In this document: positions 36,057 to 47,784 of the stretch, in pieces
How the letters are laid out: each line of letters opens with the position of its first letter
Numbering within the stretch: position 1 is the first letter of the stretch
NCBI RefSeq assembly: GCF_000743535.1
Contig: NZ_AVCJ01000011.1
Location: 1 to 59,664 of the forward strand
Source: Arenimonas donghaensis DSM 18148 = HO3-R19
GTDB lineage: Bacteria; Pseudomonadota; Gammaproteobacteria; Xanthomonadales; Xanthomonadaceae
DNA length: 59,664 nucleotides
Reading direction: 5' to 3'
Notes under the pieces: model-generated
Seen by the model: only the letters and a program-made list of their open reading frames with translations
Told to the model about the DNA's origin: nothing
Database searches by the model: none
Position numbers and translations under genes: made by a program

Positions 36057-37526
36057 ATGACCGGCCTGCCCACCCTGGCCTGGCAGCACCGCTATGCCGA
36101 ACTGCCGGCGGCGTTCCGGCAAGCGGTCATGCCCACGCCGGTGGCGGCGCCGCGGCTGCTGGCCTGGAACCGGCCGTTGGCGCAGGCCCTTGGCCTGGAT
36201 CCGGCGCTGGAGGCGGTGGCCGCACGGATTTTTTCCGGCAACGAGGTGCCCGAGGGCGCCCGGCCCATTGCGCTGGCCTACGCCGGGCACCAGTTCGGCC
36301 ACTTCGTGCCGCAGCTGGGCGACGGCCGCGCCATCCTGCTGGGTGAAGTGCTGGCCCCGGACGGCCGGCGTTTCGACATCCAGCTCAAGGGCGCCGGGCC
36401 GACGCCGTATTCGCGGCGTGGCGATGGCCGCGCCGCCATCGGACCGGTGCTGCGCGAATACCTGGTCAGCGAAGCCATGCATGCGCTGGGCGTTTCGACG
36501 ACGCGGGCGTTGGCGGCGGTCGCCACCGGCGAGCACGTCGTGCGCGACCAGGTCCTGCCGGGGGCGGTGCTGACCCGTGTCGCCGCCAGCCACGTGCGCG
36601 TCGGCACCTTCCAGTTTTTCGCGGCCCGCGGCGACGAGGCCTGCGTGCGCCTGCTCGCCGACCACGTCATCGCCCGGCACTACCCGGAACTGGCCGACGC
36701 CGACGACCGCTACCTGGCGCTGCTGCGCGCCATCGCCGGGCGCCAGGCGGCGCTGGTGGCGTCCTGGCTGCAGGTGGGTTTCATCCATGGCGTGATGAAC
36801 ACCGACAACATGGCCGTGTCCGGCGAAACCATCGATTACGGCCCCTGCGCCTTCCTCGATGCCTACGACCCGGCCAAGGTCTTCAGCTCGATCGACCGGC
36901 ACGGTCGCTACGCCTATTCGAACCAACCGCCGATCGCGCAGTGGAACCTGGCCCGCCTGGCCGAATGCCTGCTGCCGCTGTTCGACCGCCAGGGCGACGA
37001 AGGCGTGGCCGATGCCCGCGCCGCCGTCGAAGATTTCGCGGGCGTGTTCGGCGAACAGTGGCTGGCGGGTTTTGTTCGCAAGCTGGGGCTGCAATCGCAA
37101 GACGCCGGGGACGAATCGCTGGTGCGCGATTTCCTGGCGGCACTCGAGGCCGTGCAGGCCGACTTCACCCTGGCCTTCCGCGCCCTGGCAGTGGCCGCCG
37201 GCGATCCGGGCTTCGAGGAACTGCCCGCGTTGCCGAAAACGCCGGCCATGGATGCCTGGCTGCAGCGCTGGCAGGCACGCTGCGCCCGTGAGCCGGTCGG
37301 CGTGGAGGAACGCATCGCGCGGCTGAGGGCCGCCAATCCCGCGGTCATTCCGCGCAACCACCGGGTCGAAGCCGCCCTGGCGGCCGCGGCTGCCGGCGAC
37401 CTGGCGCCGTTCGAAGCCCTGCTCGCGGCCGTGCGCAGGCCGTTCGACGATGCGCCGGCGCAGCGCGGCTACATGGCCGCGCCGGCCGCGGGCGAGCAGG
37501 TGCTGCAGACCTTCTGCGGCACCTGA
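36057..37526 (+). CDS. selO: Protein adenylyltransferase SelO (YdiU)
   Basis: 489 aa, the usual length. SelO is a pseudokinase that transfers AMP from ATP to protein Ser/Thr/Tyr and is linked to redox stress. The inverted-nucleotide-binding pocket is visible: FDIQLKGAGPTPYSRRGDGRA, LREYLVSEAMHALGVSTTRAL, and the metal/catalytic GVMNTDNMAVSGETIDYGPC. The C terminus ends in TFCGT, where the Cys takes the place of the eukaryotic selenocysteine. The 242-base gap before it shows nothing convincing. The stop is 7 bases from the convergent universal stress gene. Confidence 0.95.
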   Translation: MTGLPTLAWQHRYAELPAAFRQAVMPTPVAAPRLLAWNRPLAQALGLDPALEAVAARIFSGNEVPEGARPIALAYAGHQFGHFVPQLGDGRAILLGEVLAPDGRRFDIQLKGAGPTPYSRRGDGRAAIGPVLREYLVSEAMHALGVSTTRALAAVATGEHVVRDQVLPGAVLTRVAASHVRVGTFQFFAARGDEACVRLLADHVIARHYPELADADDRYLALLRAIAGRQAALVASWLQVGFIHGVMNTDNMAVSGETIDYGPCAFLDAYDPAKVFSSIDRHGRYAYSNQPPIAQWNLARLAECLLPLFDRQGDEGVADARAAVEDFAGVFGEQWLAGFVRKLGLQSQDAGDESLVRDFLAALEAVQADFTLAFRALAVAAGDPGFEELPALPKTPAMDAWLQRWQARCAREPVGVEERIARLRAANPAVIPRNHRVEAALAAAAAGDLAPFEALLAAVRRPFDDAPAQRGYMAAPAAGEQVLQTFCGT

Positions 37527-37533
37527 CCCGGGA

Positions 37534-37956
37534 TCAGCGGACGATCAACACCGGCACGGTGCTCTGCGAGAGCACCTTGGCCGCCACCGAGCCCAGCAGG
37601 GCGCTGGCCAGCGCGGTGCGGCCATGCGAGCCCATCACGACCAGGTCGAACTTGCCGCCCTTGGCAGCCTTGGCGATGGCCGGGCCGGCATCGTCAACGA
37701 CCAGCTTCTCGCTGAAGGCGAGCTTGGCGCGCTTGAGCGCCGTGCGCGCCGACTTCATGGCGTGGTCGTGGTTTTCCTGGTGGTAACGGCGCGTGCCCTC
37801 GGTGCCCAGCTCGGCGGCGACGCGGCGCATCAGCGGCACGTCGGCGTGCATCAGCACCAGGGTCGGCGGCTTGCCCATGGCCTTGGCCAGGCCGATGGCG
37901 GATTTCACGGCCAGGCCCGAGGCCTTGCTGCCGTCGATGGCGATCAGGATCTTCAT
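37534..37956 (-). CDS. Universal stress protein (UspA family)
   Basis: 140 aa, single Usp domain. MKILIAIDGSKASGLAVKSA begins the fold, and the ATP-binding G-x2-G-x9-G-S motif appears as GSHGRTALASALLGSVA, ending VPVLIVR. This is the ATP-binding subclass. The role is survival under starvation or redox stress, through an unknown partner. Single gene, tail to tail with selO. Confidence 0.92.
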   Translation of the reverse strand: MKILIAIDGSKASGLAVKSAIGLAKAMGKPPTLVLMHADVPLMRRVAAELGTEGTRRYHQENHDHAMKSARTALKRAKLAFSEKLVVDDAGPAIAKAAKGGKFDLVVMGSHGRTALASALLGSVAAKVLSQSTVPVLIVR

Positions 37957-38033
37957 GGCGGGTGACTCCGTTGGGGTCTGCCCACCATCTTACGCCGCGG
38001 GCCGCGTCGATGCGGTCTTCGCGGAGGGGCGGG

Positions 38034-39095
38034 TCAGTCGTCCTCGGGACTGCGCTGCGAACGCCCGGCGACCAGGCGCAGCCGGCGCTCGCCGGGGCGG
38101 GCCAGGCCGCCGTCGAAGCTGACGCGGTCGCGGCCGGCATCCTTGGCCTGGTACAGCGCCGAATCGGCACGCGCCAGCCATCGCGGCCAGTCGTCGTCGG
38201 GCTCGAGCATCGCGGCGCCGATGGACGTGGTGATGCGCAACTGGTCGACCAGGGGTTCGGCCTGGACGGCGTCACGCACTTTTTCCAGGGCGACGCGTGC
38301 ACCGCTGTGGTCGGTGCCGGGCAGGAGCAGGACGAACTCCTCGCCACCAAGCCGGAACACGCGGTCGCGCTTGCGGATGCAGGCCTGCACGCGGTCGGCG
38401 AAACCCTTGATGGCACGATCGCCTGCGTCGTGGCCGTAGCGGTCGTTGACCTGCTTGAAATGGTCCAGGTCGAGCACGGCCACCGTCGCCGGCTCGCCGC
38501 GTGCCAGGTGTCCCTTGAGGGCATCGGCCAGTTCGATTTCCATGCTCCTGCGGTTGCCGATGCCGGTCAGCGGATCCCGGATCACCAGGCTTTCGAGCAG
38601 CGTGCGCTGGACTTCGGTCAGGCTGGCGAAGATGAAGGCGAACAGCATCACCAGTACGGAGGCGACCGCGAACGTCGCCATCGCGGCGGGCTGTGCAAAC
38701 GAGGTCATGCCCAGGGCGGTGGCAATCAACACCGTGCTGCACCCGGTGGCGAGCAGGCGCGGTGCCAGCATGAAATTGGCCATCACCACCACGAAGACCC
38801 AAGGCGTGACCGAAGGCCCCAGTACGACAATGAGGGCTGCGTAGAAGGTGCACACCATGACGACGATGATGCTGCCGGCCACGGCGCTCTCGCGGGTTCG
38901 CCAGGCATGGCCGGCGCAGGCGGCGATGCCCAGCATCATCACCACTTCCAGCGCGACGGCTAGCCATTGGCCATTGAGGGCGCGCATGACCGCGAACGGC
39001 GTGATGCCCACGACCGTCAGCGCCGCGAACAGCAGGATCATGGCGATCCTGACGTCGGCACCGAGTCGGTTGTCGAGGGCGAATGGGTGTTTCAT
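38034..39095 (-). CDS. Membrane-bound diguanylate cyclase (GGDEF)
   Basis: 353 aa. Five to six N-terminal hydrophobic helices (about 17-190, e.g. [21 protein letters not shown] and [17 protein letters not shown]) form a membrane sensor. They are followed by a GGDEF domain with [29 protein letters not shown] and an intact active site GGEEF. It makes c-di-GMP from two GTP. The inhibitory RxxD lies at about four residues before GGEEF as R-K-R-D, so product inhibition is plausible. Monocistronic. Confidence 0.92.
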   Translation of the reverse strand: MKHPFALDNRLGADVRIAMILLFAALTVVGITPFAVMRALNGQWLAVALEVVMMLGIAACAGHAWRTRESAVAGSIIVVMVCTFYAALIVVLGPSVTPWVFVVVMANFMLAPRLLATGCSTVLIATALGMTSFAQPAAMATFAVASVLVMLFAFIFASLTEVQRTLLESLVIRDPLTGIGNRRSMEIELADALKGHLARGEPATVAVLDLDHFKQVNDRYGHDAGDRAIKGFADRVQACIRKRDRVFRLGGEEFVLLLPGTDHSGARVALEKVRDAVQAEPLVDQLRITTSIGAAMLEPDDDWPRWLARADSALYQAKDAGRDRVSFDGGLARPGERRLRLVAGRSQRSPEDD

Positions 39096-39229
39096 GGGCG
39101 GACTGTGCGCCCGCAGGCCACCTGGAAATGCGACCTGATGCCGGAAACCAGAAGCCTGCTGCGGCGCAGCAGCCGCCTTTTTCACCAAATTGTGCGCTAC
39201 GTCCCCTTCGGCCGGTTGCCGGCCCGGGT

Positions 39230-40926
<1,697 letters not shown>

Positions 40927-41034
40927 GGAGGGCGGGGCGTGGGGCGGGTGCCCATGGTAGCGGCATCGCGGTCGTCCACGGACCATGAACATCCGGCGGG
41001 CTAGGGTGGCCTGGCATCCCCACGGAGTTTCCCC

Positions 41035-41586
41035 ATGATCCGACTGCTCGGCCTCTCAGGCAGCCTTCGCGCCGACTCCTACAACACCGCGCTGCTGGAG
41101 GCGGCCCGCGAGCTGCTGCCCGAAGGCGTCGATCTTGAAGTAGCCACGCCGCATGGCATCCCGCTCTACGACGGCGACCTGGAAGAAAAGCAGGGCGTCC
41201 CCGCGGCCGCCGAAGCGCTCAAGGACAAGGTCGCCGCCTGCGATGGCCTCATCCTGTGCACGCCCGAGTACAACCACTCGATCCCGGGCGTGCTCAAGAA
41301 CACCATCGACTGGCTGTCGCGTCCCGGCAAGGACCAGGCGCGTGTCTTCGGCGGCCGGCCGGTCGCGCTGCTGGGCGCCTCGCCCGGCGGGTTTGGCACC
41401 GTGCTGGCGCAGAACGCCTGGCTGCCGGTGTTCCGCATTCTGGGCCTGCGCTACTGGAGCGGCATGGAGCTGATGGTGTCGGGCGCGCACAAGGTCTTCG
41501 ACGACCAGGGCCGGCTCCAGGACGAGAAGGTGCGCGACCTGTTGGGCAAGCACCTGGCCGGCTTCACCGACTTCGTCCGCGGCTAG
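41035..41586 (+). CDS. NADPH-dependent FMN reductase/quinone reductase
   Basis: 183 aa flavodoxin-like fold. The FMN phosphate loop is [15 protein letters not shown], then [22 protein letters not shown] and [13 protein letters not shown], all typical of the ChrR/YieF/ArsH-like NADPH:FMN or quinone (chromate) reductases. Cytosolic tetramer or dimer expected. Its TAG stop overlaps the TAG stop of the convergent MFS gene within CTAG. Confidence 0.92.
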   Translation: MIRLLGLSGSLRADSYNTALLEAARELLPEGVDLEVATPHGIPLYDGDLEEKQGVPAAAEALKDKVAACDGLILCTPEYNHSIPGVLKNTIDWLSRPGKDQARVFGGRPVALLGASPGGFGTVLAQNAWLPVFRILGLRYWSGMELMVSGAHKVFDDQGRLQDEKVRDLLGKHLAGFTDFVRG

Positions 41587-42899
41587 GGGTCCTGCACTTC
41601 GGGCAGCCGCAGGCACAGGAAGGCGCCGGCCAGGCCCATGCCGGCCAGCACCGCCAGCGCCGCCGGCACCGAGGCGGTGCCGATCGCGCCGGTCACCGCG
41701 CCGGTGGCCAGCAGCAGGACACCCATGGCGGTATTGCTGACCGCCACGTAGTCGGTGCGCTTGTTGCCGCCGGCCAGGTCCACCAGGTAGGTCTTGCGTC
41801 CCAGGCGCACGCCGTCGTGGGCCATGCCGAGCAAGAAGAACAGGGCTACCAGCGTCCAGCCGCCGGCCGGGGAGTCCGCCAGCCACGCATCGCAGGCGAT
41901 CGCGGCCAGCGCCACCGCGCTGGCCAGGCAGCCGGCGACGATCAGGGTGCGGCGGCTCGACGCGTCGGCGAACCGCCCCCAGAAGGGCCCGGAAAGCAGC
42001 GATGCCGTGCCCGCGGCCAGCAGGAACATCGGCAGGCCGCTCCATCCGCCGGCGCCGTGTTCGCGCGCAAGCAGCACGATGAAGGGCGCACTCAGCGCCG
42101 ACACCAGCAGCAGGGCGCGCGCCAGCACGAACCGGCCGAAATCACGGTCGTCGCGAAGCAGCCGCATCCTGCCCAAGGCTTCGCCGATGCCGTTGGCGCC
42201 CCCTTCGGTGCTGCCCGGCGCTTCGCGGATGCCCGAATAAACAAGCGCCGCCAGCAGCCAGCAGGCCGCGGCTGCAAAAAGCAGTGCCGCCAGGAGCGTC
42301 CGGTCGACGTCGGTCATCCACCCCATCAGCCCGCCGGCGACGACCAGGCTGATCGCCCCGGAAAGGCTCGCGGCGTAGCCACCCAGGCGGCCACGTCGGG
42401 TCCGGGGCACGGTCTTGCCGATGACGTCCTTGCTGGCGACGGAATTGATGCCGCGTGCGACGCTGAAACAGGCCAGCAGGCCAAGCAGCACCGCGCCGGC
42501 CGGGGCCCCCTGCAGCCAGAAGACCGACGCGGCCATGGCCAGGACCGCCGCCGCCTGCAGCCCGGCGCCCAGCAGCCAGGCCGGCTTGCGCAGCGGCAAA
42601 GCCCGGATGCGCGCGGCGATGAAAAGCTGGGGCAACATCGAACCCGATTCGCGGATCGGCACCAGCAGGCCGACCATCCAGGCCGGCGCGCCCAGGGCGC
42701 CCAGCGTCCAGGGCAGGGTGGTCTTGGGGCTGGCCAGTGCGTCGCCCAGCTTGGTCAGGGTCATCGCGCCCAGCTGGCGCAGGAAGTTGCCGGGAACCGA
42801 GGTGCAGGCGCTCTCCGGGATGTCCTTGCAGACCCGGCCGTCCTCGTCGCCGACCAGTGCGTCGTAGACGGCGTCGAGGCGGTCGCGTCCCATGCTCAC
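41583..42899 (-). CDS. Major facilitator superfamily transporter
   Basis: 438 aa with about twelve hydrophobic segments after a roughly 45-residue soluble N terminus. The first transmembrane region sits near LASPKTTLPWTLGALGAPAWMVGLLVP; loop 2-3 reads FIAARIRALPLRK, and a central cytosolic loop is AEGGANGIGEALGRMRLLRDD-like. It is a drug or metabolite exporter of unknown substrate. The GTG at 42899 overlaps the stop of the DUF3297 gene (GTGA); an ATG two codons later is the alternative. Confidence 0.85.
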   Translation of the reverse strand: MSMGRDRLDAVYDALVGDEDGRVCKDIPESACTSVPGNFLRQLGAMTLTKLGDALASPKTTLPWTLGALGAPAWMVGLLVPIRESGSMLPQLFIAARIRALPLRKPAWLLGAGLQAAAVLAMAASVFWLQGAPAGAVLLGLLACFSVARGINSVASKDVIGKTVPRTRRGRLGGYAASLSGAISLVVAGGLMGWMTDVDRTLLAALLFAAAACWLLAALVYSGIREAPGSTEGGANGIGEALGRMRLLRDDRDFGRFVLARALLLVSALSAPFIVLLAREHGAGGWSGLPMFLLAAGTASLLSGPFWGRFADASSRRTLIVAGCLASAVALAAIACDAWLADSPAGGWTLVALFFLLGMAHDGVRLGRKTYLVDLAGGNKRTDYVAVSNTAMGVLLLATGAVTGAIGTASVPAALAVLAGMGLAGAFLCLRLPEVQDP

Positions 42900-43147
42900 G
42901 CCGGCGGCGCGGCGTCCAGGAACCAGACTTCGACCTTGCCCGAGGCTTTCATGGTCATCGCATTGCCCTTGCGGTCGAGCGACTTGCCCACCGGCAGCCG
43001 CACCCAGCCCTCGGACACGCAGTACTCCTCGACGTTGTGGCGCTCGACGCCGTTGAAGCGCACGCCGATGCCGCGATCGAGCAGGGCGCCATCGTAGAAG
43101 GGGCTGCGTGGATTGACGCAGAGGCGGTCGGGCGGGCTGTCGCTCAT
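42896..43147 (-). CDS. DUF3297 family protein
   Basis: 83 aa starting MSDSPPDRLCVNP. The family pattern is strong: PRSPFYDGALLDRGIGVRFNG, VEEYCVSEGWVRLPVGKSLDR, KVEVWFLD. The small soluble domain has no known function. An ATG two codons earlier (43153) is also possible. Coupled by GTGA to the MFS gene, a pairing without obvious meaning. Confidence 0.85.
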   Translation of the reverse strand: MSDSPPDRLCVNPRSPFYDGALLDRGIGVRFNGVERHNVEEYCVSEGWVRLPVGKSLDRKGNAMTMKASGKVEVWFLDAAPPA

Positions 43148-43233
43148 GGGCATGTCCTGTTGGAAAAGCCGGCAGTTTACCCGCAGGTCCCCCGGGTGTT
43201 TAATGCGGATACCGCAGGATCGAGGGTCATGCG

Positions 43234-43464
43234 ATGGGCAGCAATGGCTTGCCGGACATTCCCTTCACCTCGCTGGCCTTGGAGCCGATCGAAGGTGAAT
43301 CCACCGCGCCGGTCACCGGGCGTGCGCGGTTCAACCCCAATACACGCGATGGCGGCGACCGCCGTTGCGGCGAGGATCGCCGCGAAAAGGTCCGCTACCA
43401 GGGCGAGCGCCGCAAGGGCGATCGCCGGCCGCTCAAGCGGGGCTGGGAATACAGCAGTCTCTGA
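43234..43464 (+). CDS. Small hypothetical protein rich in DRR motifs
   Basis: 76 aa, strongly basic. The middle reads GGDRRCGEDRREKVRYQGER then RKGDRRP, i.e. three D-R-R motifs spaced 6 and about 16 residues apart, similar to short Arg-rich tracts seen in several gamma-proteobacterial small proteins. No fold assigned; possibly disordered or nucleic-acid binding. It ends just before the sigma54 control region of the next gene. Confidence 0.55.
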   Translation: MGSNGLPDIPFTSLALEPIEGESTAPVTGRARFNPNTRDGGDRRCGEDRREKVRYQGERRKGDRRPLKRGWEYSSL

Positions 43465-43496
43465 GTTCCCGCCGGCCCCGGCCGGCCTTGGAGGGT

Positions 43497-43539
43497 TGCA
43501 AAGTGCATGCTGCCTTGAGCAGTATTCATGCAATTTGCA
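43497..43539. promoter_or_regulatory. Two TGCA-N3-TGCA enhancer-like sites upstream of the sigma54 promoter
   Basis: TGCA-aag-TGCA at 43497-43507 and TGCA-att-TGCA at 43529-43539, with centres 32 bases apart (about three helical turns). They lie about 55-100 bases upstream of the -24 element. The same palindrome occurs at 48876 upstream of a second sigma54 promoter. This fits upstream activating sites for the NtrC-type regulator encoded next (inference). Confidence 0.65.
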
Positions 43540-43592
43540 CTAATTTCCAAGGTATCGTTCGATAAATCCTCTTATTTTCAATGCCTTGAAAT

Positions 43593-43609
43593 CTGGCATG
43601 ACCCTTGCT
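43593..43609 (+). promoter_or_regulatory. Sigma54 (RpoN) promoter of the response regulator operon
   Basis: CTGGCATG-ACCC-TTGCT matches the -24/-12 consensus (YTGGCACG-N4-TTGCW) with a single change (T for C in GGCAC). The GG and GC elements have the correct spacing. Start of transcription is expected near 43620, just before the ribosome site of the GTG-started regulator gene. Confidence 0.8.
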
Positions 43610-43639
43610 GCCAGTTTTTCAGTTTCTTTGGAGTAAATC

Positions 43640-45004
43640 GTGAGCACTCCCCCCTCCGTCCCCCAGGGGCGGATCCTGGCCATCGACGATGACACCGGGC
43701 TGCTGCAGAACTTCAGCATGTGCCTGGAAGACGCCGGCTATCGCGTCAACACCGCGACGCGCCTGGCCGAAGGCCTCAAGCTCGCGGCCAGCCAGCCGTT
43801 CCATGTCTGCCTGCTGGACCGGGACATCGCCGGTGAATCCGGGCTCGAGGCGCTGCCGCGCCTGCGCGAGCTGGCGCCGGGGCTTCGCGTGATCATGGTC
43901 ACGGCGCATTCGCAGGTGGAAGACGCCGTGCGCGCGATGGCCGAAGGGGCGGCCGACTACCTGGTCAAACCCTGCTCGCCGGCGCAGCTTCGCATCGCCG
44001 TCGCCCGCCAGCTCGATACCCTGGACCTGCTCAGCCGCCTGGACACGCTCGAACGCCAGCAGCCGCCGCAGGAGGCCGCCCTGGAATCGAAGAGCCCGGC
44101 CATGGCGGAAGTGCTGGCCGTCGCGCGGCAGGTGGCGCGCACCGACGCCAACGTCTTGCTGCTGGGCGAGTCCGGTACCGGCAAGGGCGTGATGGCCAAT
44201 GCCATCCACGGCTGGAGCCAGCGCGCGGCGCGACCCATCGCCACCGTCAATTGCCCGTCGCTGTCGGCCGAATTGCTCGAGAGCGAACTCTTCGGCCATG
44301 CCAAGGGCTCGTTCACCGGCGCCACCCAAAGCACCCAGGGCCGGGTCAGCCACGCCGATGGCGGCACCCTGTTCCTGGACGAAGTCGGCGACTTCCCGCT
44401 GGCGCTGCAGCCCAAGCTGCTGCGTTTCGTCCAGGACAAGGAGTTCGAGCGCATCGGCGAGCCCGATACCCGGCGCGCCGACGTGCGCATCGTCTCGGCC
44501 ACCAACCGCGACCTCGAGGCGATGGTGCGCGACAACAGCTTCCGGCTCGACCTGCTATATCGCCTGAACGTCATCAGCCTGGTGCTGCCGCCGCTGCGCG
44601 ACCGCCGCGAAGACCTGGCCGACCTCGCCAACGGTTTCGTGCGCCGCTATGCCGACAGCTACCACCTGCCGGCCCGGCGCCTGTCGGGCAAGGCGCTGGC
44701 GCGCATGCAGGCCTACCCGTGGCCGGGCAACGTGCGCGAGCTGCAGAACGTGATCGAGCGCGCGGTGATCCTGTGCACCGGCGAAGACATCGGCCCCGAA
44801 CACCTGGCCCTGGGCGGCGAACCCGCGACGGCCGGGACGACCGGCAGCGGCATCGCCGTCGGCGCGCCCGTGTCGATAGAAACCCTGGAGCGCGCCCACA
44901 TCGAAGCCGTTGTCGCCGCCTCCGAAACCCTGGAAGCCGCCGCCCGCACCCTGGGCATCGACGGCTCGACCCTTTATCGCAAGCGCAAGGCCTACGGGCT
45001 TTGA
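43640..45004 (+). CDS. Sigma54-dependent response regulator (NtrC family, AlgB-like)
   Basis: 454 aa with GTG start after TTTGGAG. Receiver domain 10-125 with ILAIDDD acid pocket and phospho-acceptor D60. AAA+ domain about 145-375 with GESGTGKG Walker A, sigma54-contact loop GSFTGA (GAFTGA with Ala to Ser), and FLDEVGDFP Walker B. Fis-type HTH at the end (EAAARTLGIDGSTLYRKRKA), most like AlgB. It activates RNA polymerase-sigma54. It is first in an operon with tspO and two histidine kinases and seems to drive its own sigma54 promoter. Its target also appears to be the lipoprotein gene at 49059. Confidence 0.92.
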   Translation: MSTPPSVPQGRILAIDDDTGLLQNFSMCLEDAGYRVNTATRLAEGLKLAASQPFHVCLLDRDIAGESGLEALPRLRELAPGLRVIMVTAHSQVEDAVRAMAEGAADYLVKPCSPAQLRIAVARQLDTLDLLSRLDTLERQQPPQEAALESKSPAMAEVLAVARQVARTDANVLLLGESGTGKGVMANAIHGWSQRAARPIATVNCPSLSAELLESELFGHAKGSFTGATQSTQGRVSHADGGTLFLDEVGDFPLALQPKLLRFVQDKEFERIGEPDTRRADVRIVSATNRDLEAMVRDNSFRLDLLYRLNVISLVLPPLRDRREDLADLANGFVRRYADSYHLPARRLSGKALARMQAYPWPGNVRELQNVIERAVILCTGEDIGPEHLALGGEPATAGTTGSGIAVGAPVSIETLERAHIEAVVAASETLEAAARTLGIDGSTLYRKRKAYGL

Positions 45005-45029
45005 GCCATGACCACGGAGTAACCGGCTA

Positions 45030-45575
45030 GTGCGTTACCAACCGCCACCGCGTCCAAGTACAAGTCCGGTCAACCCTGGCCCGCCGTTGTGGCCGGTCAG
45101 TGGCCGCGATGCCGCCGCGCTGGTCGCCTGGGTGGTCATCGTGGTGGCGGCCGGTGCCTCCGTCGGCGTGCTGTTCCCGCCGGGTGATTGGTACCAGGGC
45201 CTGGCGAAACCCTCCTGGAACCCGCCTTCCTGGCTGTTCGGACCGGTGTGGACGACGCTCTACATCCTGCTCGGCGTCGGTGCCTGGCTGGTGCGTCGCG
45301 AGCCGGGAGCCGCCGCCGACGCGGAGCGGCCCGGGGCCTGGCTTGCCTTCGCGCTCATGGCGGTGCTCAACCTGGCCTGGACCCCGCTGTTCTTCGGCCT
45401 GGAGTCGCCGGCGCTGGCCTTCGTCGACATTTCATTGCTGTGGGGCGTACTGGTGTGGATGACCCTGCGCTTCGGCCGCGTGCGCCCCATGGCCGGCTAC
45501 CTGCAGATGCCGATGATCCTGTGGGTGAGTTTCGCGTTGGTGCTCAACGGCACCATCTGGCTGATCAATACCTGA
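45030..45575 (+). CDS. tspO: TspO/MBR family protein
   Basis: 181 aa with GTG start 25 bases after the regulator stop. Five membrane helices, and the TspO signature: [46 protein letters not shown]. TspO binds porphyrins and acts in tetrapyrrole, light or stress signalling. About 25 extra residues precede helix 1. Being inside a two-component operon suggests it contributes to the input signal (inference). Confidence 0.92.
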   Translation: MRYQPPPRPSTSPVNPGPPLWPVSGRDAAALVAWVVIVVAAGASVGVLFPPGDWYQGLAKPSWNPPSWLFGPVWTTLYILLGVGAWLVRREPGAAADAERPGAWLAFALMAVLNLAWTPLFFGLESPALAFVDISLLWGVLVWMTLRFGRVRPMAGYLQMPMILWVSFALVLNGTIWLINT

Positions 45576-45624
45576 GCCGCCATCCGGCCACACCGCCGGG
45601 GCTGCCCGGCACCAGGGGACATCC

Positions 45625-47784
45625 ATGCCGCACCGCCGCAACCGATTCCGACACCGCATCTACACGGGGCTGATGCTGTTCGCCGTGCTCGTGCTGGCGG
45701 GCTCGTCCTTCCTCTCGCTCAGGGTCACCAACGAGCTGCAGAACAGCGTCGAAGGCGCCAGCCGGACCCAGGAGCTGCTCAGCCAGATCGAACGCTACTG
45801 GGGCCTGATGGGCGACACGGACGCCTACCACCTGCGCTACGTGATGACCCGGGACGATGTCTTCCTCACGAATTACCGCGAGGCCGTGGTCGAGCTCAAC
45901 GATGCACTCAACAAGTTGAACGAACTCATCGCCGACGACCCCGAGCAGCGAAAGAACTTCCAGGCCCTGGAGACCTTGCACCAGAAGCGGCTCGATTATG
46001 TCGCGCAGTCGCAGGAAATGGTCGGCTGGGTCCGCGAGGGTCGCCCGGGGGCGCAGCAGCGCATGCAGCAGCGCATCAATGCCGGCGTGGGTCCGGCCAA
46101 CCTGGCGGCGCTGCGTGCCCAGGTCGACGTGATGGGCGAGCTGGAGGCCGCGACGCTGGCCAAGCGCAGCAAGCAGCGCAACGACATGATCAACCAGAAC
46201 TGGGCGACGGTGCTGGTGGCCAATGCGCTGGCGCTGGTGGCGGGCCTGGTCGGTTACCTGTCGGCCCGGCGCATGGAGCGGCAGGCCCAGGAGGCCTACC
46301 GCATGGAATTGCGCGCCGAACAGGCGCGGCAGTCCAGCCAGGACAAGTCGGTGTTCCTGGCCAGCATGAGCCACGAGATCCGCACGCCGATGAACGCCAT
46401 CTTCGGCTTCACCAACCTGCTGGGCGAAACCCCGCTCGACCCGCGCCAGGCCAATTACGTCGACTCGATCCGCAAGTCCGGGCAGGCGCTGCTGTCGCTG
46501 ATCAACGACGTGCTGGACCTGTCGAAGATGGAGGCGGGCAAGCTCGAGCTGCGCGAGGAAGCCACCGACCTGCGCGAGATCGTCGACCAGACCCTGACGA
46601 TGTTCCAGCAGACCTGCGCCGACAAGGGCATCAGCCTGCGCGCCGATTTCGACGGCCGCGCCGAACTGCCGGTGACGGTGGATCCGGTGCGCCTGCGCCA
46701 GGTGCTCATCAACCTGGTGTCGAACGCGGTGAAATACACCGAGACCGGCGGCGTCGTCGTGCGCGTGGCCTGCCACCCGGGCAAGGTGGACGGCCGCTGC
46801 GACCTGGCGATCGAGGTGGTCGACAGCGGCACCGGCATTCCGGCGCACCAGCTGGGCCTGATCTTCGAGCCGTTCGAGCAGGGCGACAGCATGGACGGCA
46901 AGAGCCGCGAAGGCACCGGCCTGGGCCTGAGCATCGTGCGTCGCCTGGCCGAACTGATGGGCGGCGAGCTCACCGCCGAAAGCACCGTCGGCGAAGGCTC
47001 GCTGTTCCGCATCACGGTGCCCGATCGCGTACTCAGCGCGGAATCGGTCAGCCAGCAGCCCGAACGCAAGCACCGCGTCGACTTCGACCTGCTGCCGCCG
47101 CTGAAGGTGCTGGTGGTCGACGACGTGGCCTGGAACCGCGACCTGGCCGCCGCCTACCTGGACCGTTCGCACCACCGGGTGGTGCAGGCCGGCGACGGCC
47201 TGGCGGCGCTGGAACAGCTCAAGGTCAAGGGTGCCGACGTGGTGCTGATGGACCTGCGCATGCCGCGGCTTTCCGGCGAACAGGCCCTGCAGCGCATCCG
47301 CGCCAATCCCAAGTGGCGCGACATCCCCGTGGTGGCGCTGACGGCTTCGAGCATGAACGAGGACGAGCACTGGGTGCGCGCCCGCTTCGACGGCTACGTG
47401 CGAAAGCCCTACTCCAAGGCCGACCTGTTCGAGGCGCTGGCGCTGCATTTCCCGCCCCGGCGGGAACAGAAGGAGAAGGACTCGCCCGTGGGCAAGCCCG
47501 ATGTCCAGGCCGCGCGCGATCCCGGCCCGCGCCAGCACGACGGCGAAGCGCTGGCCGAACTCAATGCCCTGCGCGCCTCTCTTCCCGCGATGCGCGGCCA
47601 CCTGCGCGTGCGCGAGGTGGCGGCCGCCGCCGGGCATCTCGCGGGACTGGCGAGCCGTCTCGACTGGCCGGCGCTGAAGGAGTACGCCGCCGACCTGAAG
47701 GAGGCCGTGGACGCCTTCGACGTTTCCAGCATGCGCCTGCTGCTGGCGAACTGCCCGAACCCGGAGGAGGCCGGCAATGAATGA
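45625..47784 (+). CDS. Hybrid sensor histidine kinase/response regulator
   Basis: 719 aa. Two transmembrane helices (13-33 and about 193-212) bracket a roughly 160-residue periplasmic helical sensor of CHASE3-like type ([19 protein letters not shown]-like heptads). Then HisKA with H250 ([11 protein letters not shown]), HATPase_c ([31 protein letters not shown]), a receiver domain with VVLMDLRMP aspartate, and a C-terminal tail of about 100 residues resembling a helical Hpt-like bundle without an obvious His motif. It probably feeds the sigma54 regulator upstream. Its stop overlaps the next gene by 8 bases. Confidence 0.9.
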   Translation: MPHRRNRFRHRIYTGLMLFAVLVLAGSSFLSLRVTNELQNSVEGASRTQELLSQIERYWGLMGDTDAYHLRYVMTRDDVFLTNYREAVVELNDALNKLNELIADDPEQRKNFQALETLHQKRLDYVAQSQEMVGWVREGRPGAQQRMQQRINAGVGPANLAALRAQVDVMGELEAATLAKRSKQRNDMINQNWATVLVANALALVAGLVGYLSARRMERQAQEAYRMELRAEQARQSSQDKSVFLASMSHEIRTPMNAIFGFTNLLGETPLDPRQANYVDSIRKSGQALLSLINDVLDLSKMEAGKLELREEATDLREIVDQTLTMFQQTCADKGISLRADFDGRAELPVTVDPVRLRQVLINLVSNAVKYTETGGVVVRVACHPGKVDGRCDLAIEVVDSGTGIPAHQLGLIFEPFEQGDSMDGKSREGTGLGLSIVRRLAELMGGELTAESTVGEGSLFRITVPDRVLSAESVSQQPERKHRVDFDLLPPLKVLVVDDVAWNRDLAAAYLDRSHHRVVQAGDGLAALEQLKVKGADVVLMDLRMPRLSGEQALQRIRANPKWRDIPVVALTASSMNEDEHWVRARFDGYVRKPYSKADLFEALALHFPPRREQKEKDSPVGKPDVQAARDPGPRQHDGEALAELNALRASLPAMRGHLRVREVAAAAGHLAGLASRLDWPALKEYAADLKEAVDAFDVSSMRLLLANCPNPEEAGNE

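Noticed and set aside
39155-39180. Hairpin CTGCTGC-GGC-GCAGCAG followed by a T-run as a terminator
   Set aside because: It points to the plus strand while both neighbouring genes are on the minus strand, and four or more bases separate stem and T-run.
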